64,000 nucleotides of DNA from Acidovorax soli. Its GTDB lineage: Bacteria > Pseudomonadota > Gammaproteobacteria > Burkholderiales > Burkholderiaceae_C. Shown one piece after another: positions 1 through 7,482 of the stretch (positions are counted from its first letter, which is position 1; the number at the start of each line of letters is the position of its first letter). The notes under the pieces are model-generated. The model had not been told where the DNA came from, did no database searches, and saw nothing but the letters and a program-made list of their open reading frames with translations. The stretch lies in contig NZ_FNQJ01000021.1 in NCBI RefSeq assembly GCF_900107605.1, forward strand, positions 1 to 64,000. Direction: 5' to 3'. The translations under genes were made by a program, and so were the position numbers.

Positions 1-89
1 CATCGCCATCACACCCGAGTCGTCATAATCTGGTCGTCCTGCCTGGGGGAATTTGGGGTGGCCAAGGGTGGGGGAATTTGACCTGGCCA
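1..89. mobile_element. Probable terminus of an IS21-family insertion sequence
   Basis: Two copies of the 20-base motif GGGGGAATTTGNNNTGGCCA lie at 45-64 and 70-89 as direct repeats with start points 25 bases apart. IS21-family elements are known to carry repeated transposase-binding motifs of this kind just inside their ends. The trbL reading frame begins abruptly right after the second copy, which fits an insertion or deletion junction near base 89-97. A short frame ending in TAA near base 28 could be the tail of an istB-like gene, but too little is present to say. The family assignment is from memory of the motif layout. Confidence 0.5.
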
Positions 90-102
90 TCGGGGGCTTT
101 TC

Positions 103-918
103 GTGACGTTGATCGAGTTCAAGCTGACCACGCTCGCGGGCTTCGTGCTGGTGCCGTTCGCGCTGTGGAACAAGACGGCCTTCCTGGCCGAGAAGGTATT
201 GGGCAATGTGGTGTCCTCGGGCATCAAGGTGCTGGTGCTGGCGGTCATCGTGGGGATTGGAACGGGGCTTTTTTCGGAGTTCAACATTCCCGCAGGGGCC
301 GAGCCCTCCATTGACCAGGCGCTGGTCATCATGCTGGCCTCGCTCTCCATGCTTGCCCTGGGCATCTTTGGGCCTGGCATCGCCACTGGGCTGGTATCTG
401 GTGGGCCGCAGCTTGGTGCGGGAGCCATGGCTGGAGCAACGCTGGGCGCGGCAGGCGCCGCCCTTGGCGTTGGCGCCGCTGCTGCCGGCACCGCTGGCGC
501 GGTGGCTGCCGGCGCACGCATGGCTCCCGGCGCGGCGCGGCTTGCAGCCAGCGGTGCGCGTGGTGCCAAGGCTGCTTTCGCTGAAGGCTCCACCGCCGCG
601 GGGGGTGGCATCAAAGGCGCCGCCGCGGGGGTGGGCAGCGTGGCCAAAGTCGGCGCGCAGGCTGCAGGTCAGAAGCTGGCGGATGGAGCGCGCTCGATGA
701 AGGGGCGCATGGCCTCGGCATTCCGACCTGATGAGGCATCGGTGTCCAGCGCGGGCGCCGCAGATTCGCCCGCAGCGGCTGAACAGCCCGCCTGGGCCAA
801 GCGCCTGCATCGCAGACAGCAGCTTACCCACGCCGCAACGACCACCGCCCACGCGCTGCGCGGTGGCGATGGTGGCAGCTCCAGCCAGGGGCCAAGCCTG
901 CGTGATTCCGATTCATAA
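103..918 (+). pseudogene. trbL: TrbL, 5'-truncated conjugative transfer membrane protein
   Basis: This is the C-terminal 271 or so residues of TrbL, the polytopic inner-membrane (VirB6-like) component of the conjugative type IV secretion channel; full-length TrbL is usually 440 residues or more. Hydrophobic segments cover roughly residues 10-25, 38-58 and 72-95. They are followed by a long Ala/Gly-rich region and a polar tail, which is typical of TrbL. Homology begins a few codons before the GTG at 103, and an in-frame stop lies at 79-81, so the N-terminal membrane part is missing. The break coincides with the IS21-like repeats at 45-89. An AAGGAG ribosome site for trbF follows the stop codon. 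Loss of function is inferred. Confidence 0.85.
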
Positions 919-929
919 GGAGAACTCCC

Positions 930-1634
930 ATGCGATTCAAACGACCGCAGGTGCGCTATGCCGACACACCGCAGCCTGCCACACCGTACCAATCCGCTGC
1001 CCAGGTCTGGGACGAGCGCATTGGCTCGGCCCGCGTTCAGGCGAAGAACTGGCGCTTTATGGCCTTTGGGTGTCTCACCTTGGCCGTGCTGATGGCGGGC
1101 GGGCTGGTGTGGCGCTCGGCGCAGTCCATCGTCACGCCCTACGTCATCGAGGTGGACAACGCGGGCCAGGTGCGCGCCGTGGGCGAAGCCGCCACGCCGT
1201 ACCGGCCCAGCGATGCCCAGGTGGCCTATCACCTGGGCCGCTTCATCGGCCTGGTGCGCTCGCTGTCCATCGACCCGGTGGTGGTGCGGCAGAACTGGCT
1301 GGATGCCTATGACTACACGACCGACAAGGGCGCGGTGGTGCTCAACGAGTACGCCCGCGTGAACGATCCGTTCGCGCGCATCGGCAAGGAGTCGGTGACG
1401 GTGCAGATCAGCAGCGTGACCCGCGCCAGCGAGCAGTCCTTCAACGTGCGCTGGACGGAGACGCGCTTTGTGAACGGTGCGCTGGACCGCACCGAGCGCT
1501 GGAACGCGGTGATCTCGACAGTGCTGCAAACCCCGCGCACCGAGCAACGCGTGCGCAAGAACCCCCTGGGCATTTACGTCAACGGCTTGTCGTGGAGCCG
1601 TGAACTGGAAGCGAATGAAGGAGCAAAGCCATGA
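930..1634 (+). CDS. trbF: TrbF, VirB8-like conjugative transfer protein
   Basis: A 234-residue protein of the VirB8/TrbF family, a bitopic inner-membrane protein of the mating-pair formation complex. One membrane segment lies at about residues 43-62 after a short cytoplasmic N-terminus. The remainder is the periplasmic VirB8-like domain, including the late conserved NPLGIYV stretch near residue 215. The start has a clear AAGGAG site 7-8 bases upstream. The stop overlaps the trbG start by four bases (ATGA), so the two are probably translationally coupled. Size and sequence are those of Tn4371-family TrbF. Confidence 0.95.
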   Translation: MRFKRPQVRYADTPQPATPYQSAAQVWDERIGSARVQAKNWRFMAFGCLTLAVLMAGGLVWRSAQSIVTPYVIEVDNAGQVRAVGEAATPYRPSDAQVAYHLGRFIGLVRSLSIDPVVVRQNWLDAYDYTTDKGAVVLNEYARVNDPFARIGKESVTVQISSVTRASEQSFNVRWTETRFVNGALDRTERWNAVISTVLQTPRTEQRVRKNPLGIYVNGLSWSRELEANEGAKP

Positions 1635-2620
1635 ATGACCTTTTCCGTAAATCCACTGTGCTGTTGATGTTCGCCGCTTTGGCGGGCTGCGCCAGCCAGG
1701 GCAAGCCGCCGCCGACTATCTCGCTCGATGAGCCGGTGCAGGCCCAGCCGCTGCCCGAGCCGCCAGCGCCGGTGGAGGTGGTTGCCATGCCCGAGGTGCT
1801 GCCGATGCCGGCGCAGTTGAAGCCAGCATCTCAGGCAGAAGACGTCAAGCCCGCGCCGGAGCCGGCCGACGAGAAGGTGCGCGTGTCGCGAGCGAACACC
1901 GAGGCCCGCGTCGCGCCCACGCGAGAGGGCTACGTCAATGCGATTCAGGTCTGGCCTTTCACGGATGGCGCGCTCTATCAGGTCTATGCGGCCGTGGGCC
2001 GCGTGACTGTGATCGCGTTGCAGCCGGGCGAGGAGTTGGTGACAGTGGCGGCCGGCGACACGGTGCGCTGGATCGTCGGGGACACATCGAGTGGCAGCGG
2101 CGATGCGCTGCGGGTCAATGTGATGGTGAAGCCGATCCGCTCGGGATTGAAGACAAACCTGGTCATCACCACCAGCCGCAGGACGTACCTGCTGGAGTTG
2201 ACCTCGACCGAGAAGACATGGATGGCATCGGTGTCCTGGGAGTATCCGAAGGACAAAATGCTGGCCTTGCAGCGCCAGGCGCAGGCGGCTAGCGCAGCCG
2301 CGCCGGTCGATGCCGGGCTGTCGCTGGAGAAGCTGCGTTTCCGCTACGCGGTCAGCGGCAGCAATCCGCCGTGGAAGCCGCTGCGCGCCTTCGATGACGG
2401 CGAGAAGGTCTATATCCAGTTCCCGCCGGGCATCGCCCAGGGCGAGCTGCCGCCGCTGTTCGTCATCGGCGCGCAGGGCGACGGGCAACTGGTGAACTAC
2501 CGTTTCCGTGCCCCGTACTACATCGTGGATCGTCTGTTCGGCGCCGCCGAGCTGCGCCTCGGCGGTGACAAGGGTGACGTGGTACGGATCGAGCGCACAG
2601 ACGGCACGCGGAGGAACTGA
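1631..2620 (+). CDS. trbG: TrbG, VirB9-like outer-membrane channel lipoprotein
   Basis: A 329-residue TrbG/VirB9 family protein, a component of the outer-membrane core of the conjugative type IV secretion system. The first 20 residues form a lipoprotein signal with a LAGC lipobox (lipidated Cys20). A Pro/Glu-rich linker spans about residues 25-80, and the VirB9 beta-rich domain follows. It overlaps trbF by four bases and ends two bases before trbI, so it is part of one translational unit. TrbG is expected to pair with TrbI (VirB10-like) across the periplasm. Confidence 0.95.
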   Translation: MNDLFRKSTVLLMFAALAGCASQGKPPPTISLDEPVQAQPLPEPPAPVEVVAMPEVLPMPAQLKPASQAEDVKPAPEPADEKVRVSRANTEARVAPTREGYVNAIQVWPFTDGALYQVYAAVGRVTVIALQPGEELVTVAAGDTVRWIVGDTSSGSGDALRVNVMVKPIRSGLKTNLVITTSRRTYLLELTSTEKTWMASVSWEYPKDKMLALQRQAQAASAAAPVDAGLSLEKLRFRYAVSGSNPPWKPLRAFDDGEKVYIQFPPGIAQGELPPLFVIGAQGDGQLVNYRFRAPYYIVDRLFGAAELRLGGDKGDVVRIERTDGTRRN

Positions 2621-2622
2621 CC

Positions 2623-3894
2623 ATGAGCCAGGACGACACTCCCGACCTTGCCACGCCACAGGTGGGGAAGGTGGCGCCCGAGGCGGTGGCGCTGCGCGCC
2701 CAGCCGCGCCCGGTCACGCGCCTGAATCGGCGCACGCTGGCCATCCTCGTCGGTGGCCTGTCGGTCGCCGTGCTCGGGGCCACGATCTGGTCATTGCAGC
2801 CGCATCGACGTGGCGCGGGCGAGCAGACCGAGCTTTACAACGTCGATCGCATCTCGAAGTCCGAAGGGCTGGACGGCCTGCCGGCCGACTACTCCAAGCT
2901 GCCGAAGGTGCCGGAGCTGGGGCCGCCGCTGCCGGGCGATCTCGGCCCGGCCATCGTGAATTCGCAGCAGCCGGCCGTGGCCGCATACGCAGCCCCCGGC
3001 CACGATCCGAACGACGCCCTGCGCAAGGAGGCAGAGGCTGCGGCGGCTTCGTCGGTGTTCTTCCGCTCGGGTCGCCCAGGTCAAGCCGCCGCCACGGTGG
3101 CGCAGGCGGCGCCAGGGGCGCCTGGTGCTGCAAGCACGCTTGCTGCCTTCGATCCGCTCGCCGCCGGGCCGGCCTCGACGGCGGCGCCGCGCGCTGACCC
3201 GGCCACCACGCAGAACGGGCAGGATCAGAAAGAGGCATTCCTGAAATCCGGTTCCACAGAAACCCGCAATTCCGGCGACCTGAAGACGCCGGCGTCGCCG
3301 TATCAGGTCATGGCCGGTACGGTGATCGCGGGAGCGCTGGTGACGGGCATCAAGTCGGACTTGCCGGGCGACGTGATCGCCACGGTGACGGAGCCGGTCT
3401 ATGACACGGCCACGGGCAAGTTCCTGCTGATTCCGCAGGGATCGCGCATCCTCGGACGCTACAACAGCCAGGTCAGCTACGGGCAGAGCCGTGTGCAAGT
3501 GGTGTGGAACCGGGTCATCCTGCCCGACACGTCATCGCTGACGCTCGACAACCTTGTCGGCACCGATCCGGCCGGCTATGCGGGCCTGGAGGACGACGTG
3601 GACTGGCACTGGGGCCGCGTCTTCGCGGGCGCGGCGCTGACCACGCTGCTGGGCATCGGCGCCGAGTTGGCCGCGCCGGAGAACCGCCAGGACGGTAACC
3701 GCATCGTCATTGCTGGGCGCGACAGCGCCCAGGACAGCATCAACCAAGTCGGGCAGGAGATGACCCGGCGCAACATGAACATCCAGCCGACGCTGACGGT
3801 GCGTCCGGGACTACCGATGCGGCTGGTCGTGGCCCGCGATTTGGTATTGCGTCCCTACCAGCCGATGTTCTATCAACTCGGGAGAACTCGATGA
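2623..3894 (+). CDS. trbI: TrbI, VirB10-like conjugative transfer protein
   Basis: A 423-residue TrbI/VirB10 family protein that spans from the inner membrane to the outer-membrane core. A single membrane segment lies at about residues 37-57. A long Ala/Pro-rich periplasmic region runs to about residue 220. The conserved VirB10 domain starts at the YQVMAGTVI motif and includes IPQGSRILGRY and the region normally carrying the antenna helix. Its stop overlaps the DUF2274 start by four bases. Length and domain order match intact family members. Confidence 0.95.
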   Translation: MSQDDTPDLATPQVGKVAPEAVALRAQPRPVTRLNRRTLAILVGGLSVAVLGATIWSLQPHRRGAGEQTELYNVDRISKSEGLDGLPADYSKLPKVPELGPPLPGDLGPAIVNSQQPAVAAYAAPGHDPNDALRKEAEAAAASSVFFRSGRPGQAAATVAQAAPGAPGAASTLAAFDPLAAGPASTAAPRADPATTQNGQDQKEAFLKSGSTETRNSGDLKTPASPYQVMAGTVIAGALVTGIKSDLPGDVIATVTEPVYDTATGKFLLIPQGSRILGRYNSQVSYGQSRVQVVWNRVILPDTSSLTLDNLVGTDPAGYAGLEDDVDWHWGRVFAGAALTTLLGIGAELAAPENRQDGNRIVIAGRDSAQDSINQVGQEMTRRNMNIQPTLTVRPGLPMRLVVARDLVLRPYQPMFYQLGRTR

Positions 3895-4136
3895 ACACGA
3901 CGAAGAAACTCCGCCTGGGGCCGCTTCCCCGCTTGGATTCCACGAAGATGACCTTCACATGTCCAGCCCGCTTGAAAACGGATCTCGATCGCTATGCAGC
4001 GCAGCACGCGCAGACCTATGGCGAAGCGGTTGATGCGGCGACGTTGATCCCGCACATGCTCGATGCCTTCATGGCTGGGGATCGTGGATTCAGGAAAGGA
4101 ACGACGGTCAAGGCTGTCCCACCGAAACAGCCCTGA
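3891..4136 (+). CDS. DUF2274 family protein, last gene of the trb block
   Basis: An 81-residue protein of the DUF2274 family, routinely found as the last gene after trbI in Tn4371-type and related ICEs. It contains the family core with CPARLKTDLDRYA and a Ser/Thr-rich N-terminus, and no membrane segment. It overlaps trbI by four bases (ATGA). Its biochemical role is unknown. Its constant position suggests a function in transfer or its control, but this is inference. Confidence 0.85.
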   Translation: MNTTKKLRLGPLPRLDSTKMTFTCPARLKTDLDRYAAQHAQTYGEAVDAATLIPHMLDAFMAGDRGFRKGTTVKAVPPKQP

Positions 4137-4158
4137 TGGCCCGGCCATCGCACCACGC

Positions 4159-4188
4159 CGAAAGCGCAGCCCATGGGCTGCGCTTTCG
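4159..4188. terminator. Perfect 30-bp palindrome after the trb operon
   Basis: The arms CGAAAGCGCAGCCCA and TGGGCTGCGCTTTCG are exact reverse complements with no spacer, 22 bases after the DUF2274 stop. The position suggests a transcription terminator for the trb operon, but no run of T follows. A protein-binding palindrome or an RNA stability element is equally possible. Confidence 0.5.
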
Positions 4189-4389
4189 CTTATGGACGAG
4201 GATGGCGACAAGCTGGCGCTACGATCTTGCCTGCTGCGATGCCCCCGCGTTTGCTACCGCGAAGCGCCCATGTGGCACCTAGCTTAAAAGGTGGCAAGAG
4301 CCCGCAGTGGCCAGAATCTGGTCTAACCTATTGCCCCATATGACCTTTTGCTTCGCTGCAAGTCTGCATCAAAGGCTTGACAACGGACA

Positions 4390-4397
4390 TTTTTCAT
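4390..4397. other. Probable attR of the Tn4371-family ICE (TTTTTCAT)
   Basis: The octamer TTTTTCAT matches the 8-bp attachment sequence known for Tn4371-family elements. It lies 254 bases after the last ICE gene, exactly where a new open frame with a different character (the 3' part of a host gene) begins. The partner attL would lie left of the window. An eight-base match has little weight alone, but position and family context make it convincing. Confidence 0.75.
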
Positions 4398-4827
4398 GGC
4401 CGCATTGGGCCAGGTGCTCAGTCCCCTCGCTGCCCTGACCGGGCGCTTTGAATCGGCATTGCTGGATGCGGCTCAACAACAACAAACCCACGACGAAGCG
4501 CAGATGGAGTCGGACTACCTGGGGCTGAAGCCCACCGAGCAGGCCGTGCTGTGGCGCATGCTGACGCAAGGTTCACGATACCGCCCTTACGATGCCGAAG
4601 CACTGCGCTTTTACCGGGAAAGAACTGGCCACCCAGTAAACGCTACCCAAGTTCAGCGGGCGCTGGAGGGTTTGCGACAGCGTATGCCCGCGTTGGTATG
4701 GAAGTCGGCCCGCGGTGAATACGCGCTAGAAGACGTGGCCATGCACCGCTGGTTTGAAAAGCGCGGCGGCGCAGGAAAGTGGCCACCCACACCGCCACAG
4801 GGCGTGCTGCCCCTTGATGATGATTGA
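4396..4827 (+). pseudogene. 3' remnant of the gene split by the ICE (probable ATP-binding protein C-terminus)
   Basis: An open frame of 143 codons whose first ATG is made by the attachment site (TTTTTCATGG); an in-frame stop lies at 4378-4380 inside the ICE. The sequence around LKPTEQAVLWRM and the Tyr/Arg-rich part after it look like the winged-helix C-terminus of an ATP-binding protein common in accessory regions of Burkholderiales, from memory of similar proteins. The N-terminal ATPase part would be at the other ICE end, outside the window. No good ribosome site precedes the ATG, so it is probably not expressed as a functional protein. Confidence 0.6.
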
Positions 4828-5451
4828 ATACAGGGCAGAAGGGAACAGCCCTCTTGTCCCATCGACCAGTTGCTGATCACATGCATAAAGTTACCGGGCA
4901 GTCAGCTTCTGATCGGACGCGCTCAATGGGCATTGACAAAGAGCCATCAGCTCCGCTAGATTAGCGCGAGCTAGCTTTATGGCCTGCTGGTGTGAGCCCG
5001 CCGCACCAAAAATACTTGCGGGCCCCTGAACAAGCTGGGCCCGATCCCAGCAAAAGGCCCCTAGGCCGGATATTTCTGCCTGCGCAGATATAAATTTCGT
5101 GGGCTTTTGCTCGCGATGGCTTTTTTGCCAAAAGTCTCTTTGAGGTCGTCCTGTACCTCAGTGGAGGGCGTTCGACTGAACGATCTCCGATGTCCGGAAA
5201 TTAGGCCAGCAAAGCCAAGCCCCAAAAGTTGCCCTGATTAGGGGCTATCAATGCGGCGCGCTCACGCGCGCCCCTTCAATGCTGCCCGCCTGACGCGTAC
5301 CACGTTCGGGCCGGCGCAGCCACATCACGAGCGGCGTCACGCCGCCCCCCTTGATGCCCGACACCTCGGCTGGCGCCGATCGAGGTGCATCCGCGCGCGC
5401 CTACATGGCCCTTCCCCCCTTTCTCGGCCCGGCTTTTTCTATGGAGTTGCT
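4828..5451. other. Leader region upstream of the large recombinase operon
   Basis: These 624 bases hold no convincing gene. The plus frame of the next gene stays open back to an ATG at 5251, but codons before 5452 are Arg/His/Pro-rich and look non-coding. A GC-rich hairpin lies at 5255-5272 (GGCGCGC, four-base loop, GCGCGCC). An imperfect inverted repeat lies at about 5069-5095 around TCTGCCTGCGCAGA. Either could belong to operon regulation or to a recombination site. Confidence 0.4.
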
Positions 5452-7482
5452 ATGACTATTCCGGCGTCCTTCGTTTTCGCTCACACCTCCGTTGCCGTGG
5501 AGGGGCCTGATGCTGCGCGACTGCTTTTGAGCATCATTCCGGCGCCACCGCATCAACCGGGCATCGGCTTAGTCGCTAAAAATACCTTGACCTGCCTGAC
5601 GGCACTGCTGATCGAAGTTCCCGCTGCCGGATCTCATCTCGCGCAACATATCTCGTTGCTTGGCAAGTTGAGCGACGATTCAGGCGCCTGCATTGCTCAG
5701 CCCAATGCAATGCTCGGCCTCGCGAGCGATTACCCAGCCTGGGCGTGGTTCGTATCTGCGAGCTTTCCTTACGCGCATCGACTCCAGAGCTTGGTCGGCA
5801 AGCATTTAGTCGCGGCCCTCCTGAAAGAAGCCTCCATAGAAAAGAGCTTCGTTCAAAAACTGCGCAAGCTCATCAAACAATCACACGACGAGATCCTGAC
5901 AAACCAGCAGTTCGAAGCGGAGGTCACCAAGCTTGAAGGGCAAGCACATCAAAAGCTCCTGCAGTTGCTGGCGTTGCACTCCTGCTCCACGAACAGCGCG
6001 CAACTGTCATTTAACGCAGCGGTGACCTCCTGCCTTTCCAATCGACTGAGCTCCCTACGTCAAACCGAGCGCCAGGCCGTAGATACCGGCCAAACACTCA
6101 GCCGCAGCGAGCTCACACGCACCGTCGTCCTTCTTCTCGACCAAGCACAGCAGGGTCACTCTGATGACCTGGTCACCCTCATCTGCCTATGCGTTGGCCT
6201 CGGCCTAAACCTCGGCAAGCGAATACCACTGGTTTCCGGAGAAAGCGGACAAGGCTGGATGGCCTGGATCGATCCGGTTGCAGGCTCAACATACGTGGAC
6301 TTGTCATTCGCACTGGCAGGTCTTGGTAAACGTTCAAGCCCGCGGCATCAAGCGTCCACGCTGATCCTGAAGCGCCCACTGCCGCAGGGTGTTGCCACCA
6401 TGCTGCGAGAGGCCCACACGCAAAACAGCCAGTTGCGCACGCTCGCCGATCTGTGCATTAACAAACCAACCAGCCGCAAAAAAATCTCGTTGCCGGGGGT
6501 TCATCACAGCGCTTCGTTGGCCGGACTGATGAACTCCGCGCGATCGATTTCATTAGCGACCACCGACAGGCGTGATATCTCTGCCTACGCGACTCTTGCC
6601 CTTGAACTGGTAAACAAATCCGATCTCCATTACGTCTGCCCACGCGAGCGCGAGATCTGGCAGGCCTGCTCCGACTTCTATGACGCCGTCGGCCTGGGGC
6701 CAGCAGTACCGCAAAGTGGTGGCAACTCCAACCTCCGCATCGGCTCCCGCCTGACACCATCGGCGGATTGGATCAAAGAAGTATTTGCAAGCGCTGGCGA
6801 TGAACTGCTCGCGAAAAAGTGTGGTCGCAGGTACTCGTTGCCATCATTGATCGAGCACCACAACGCGTGCGCGCGTTACGTCGGCCTCTTGATGCAGTTT
6901 GTCGTCGGAGGCCGCGACCGCCGCCTTATCGACTTTCGTGCGAGCGTTTGGAGCGGCACCACGACCTTCGGCTTGATGGAAGACAAGCCCTTGAGTGCCA
7001 CGCGAGGCACGACACCGATCCCCATCCCAGCAGCGCTCTCCGAGCAGCTCAAGCTTTGGCACGCGCACATCGCCGCGCTGGATAAGCGGCTATTGAAATT
7101 GCAAGCCCCCGGCTCTTCGGCCGCCTTTCAACTCATCCGCCAGATCAGGGAACTCCAGAACTTGCCCATGCTTTTTTTGCTGGACACGCATGGCGCCCCC
7201 GTCCCCTTGAGCTCAGATGTCCTTTTCACAGGCCCAGCCAGCCAGCTCAACCGGGACTTTGGTCGCCATTCTCTGCCGGATCTTTTGCTGGATGCGGGCA
7301 TGCCATTCGAGGATATCCAAGACTGGCTCCGCCATTTCTCGCCGGGAATCTCAACGCACGAACTGAATTCCAACCGCGTCAAGTACCACAGCACCGAACG
7401 CCTTATTTCAGGCATCGACCAAGTGCTACTGGAGCTGAACATCCGACCCAGGTCCGGCCTGAGCAAGGAAATCGCTCCATGA
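5452..7482 (+). CDS. Large degenerate tyrosine-recombinase-like protein, first gene of a three-gene operon
   Basis: A 676-residue protein starting at an ATG with GGAG about six bases upstream; longer upstream starts were rejected because the added codons look non-coding. Most of the protein has no recognisable motif. The last 150 residues resemble a decayed tyrosine recombinase catalytic domain: an Arg-rich GGRDRR segment, then FGRHSLPDLLLDAG, DWLRHFSPG and a Tyr soon after, replacing the usual HxLRH, GH and Tyr series. It overlaps the next gene by four bases. I infer a DNA-binding or architectural partner for the catalytic recombinase encoded next. Similar pairing is known in Tn554 (TnpA/TnpB) and in multi-recombinase islands, but close identity is not claimed. 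Confidence 0.6.
   Translation: MTIPASFVFAHTSVAVEGPDAARLLLSIIPAPPHQPGIGLVAKNTLTCLTALLIEVPAAGSHLAQHISLLGKLSDDSGACIAQPNAMLGLASDYPAWAWFVSASFPYAHRLQSLVGKHLVAALLKEASIEKSFVQKLRKLIKQSHDEILTNQQFEAEVTKLEGQAHQKLLQLLALHSCSTNSAQLSFNAAVTSCLSNRLSSLRQTERQAVDTGQTLSRSELTRTVVLLLDQAQQGHSDDLVTLICLCVGLGLNLGKRIPLVSGESGQGWMAWIDPVAGSTYVDLSFALAGLGKRSSPRHQASTLILKRPLPQGVATMLREAHTQNSQLRTLADLCINKPTSRKKISLPGVHHSASLAGLMNSARSISLATTDRRDISAYATLALELVNKSDLHYVCPREREIWQACSDFYDAVGLGPAVPQSGGNSNLRIGSRLTPSADWIKEVFASAGDELLAKKCGRRYSLPSLIEHHNACARYVGLLMQFVVGGRDRRLIDFRASVWSGTTTFGLMEDKPLSATRGTTPIPIPAALSEQLKLWHAHIAALDKRLLKLQAPGSSAAFQLIRQIRELQNLPMLFLLDTHGAPVPLSSDVLFTGPASQLNRDFGRHSLPDLLLDAGMPFEDIQDWLRHFSPGISTHELNSNRVKYHSTERLISGIDQVLLELNIRPRSGLSKEIAP

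Larger units (their letters stand above)
90..4397 (+). mobile_element. Right end of a Tn4371-family integrative conjugative element
   Basis: The gene order trbL, trbF, trbG, trbI, DUF2274 is the conserved 3' end of the mating-pair formation block in Tn4371-family ICEs. The block is followed by TTTTTCAT, the eight-base attachment sequence known for this family. The integrase, replication and partition genes and the upstream tra/trb genes would lie to the left, outside the window. Because trbL is broken, the element may no longer be able to transfer itself. Confidence 0.8.

Noticed and set aside
9-647. Ala/Pro-rich minus-strand frame opposite trbL
   Set aside because: It is antisense to the Ala/Gly-rich part of TrbL, which forces such a composition.
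5069-5095. Calling a recombinase core site at the imperfect inverted repeat
   Set aside because: Only about 8 of 13 arm positions match and no partner was found at the other end of the operon, so it is mentioned but not called.
5251-5451. A longer start for the first large recombinase-like protein
   Set aside because: The added 67 residues are Arg/His/Pro-rich and no ribosome site precedes the ATG at 5251, whereas the ATG at 5452 has one.
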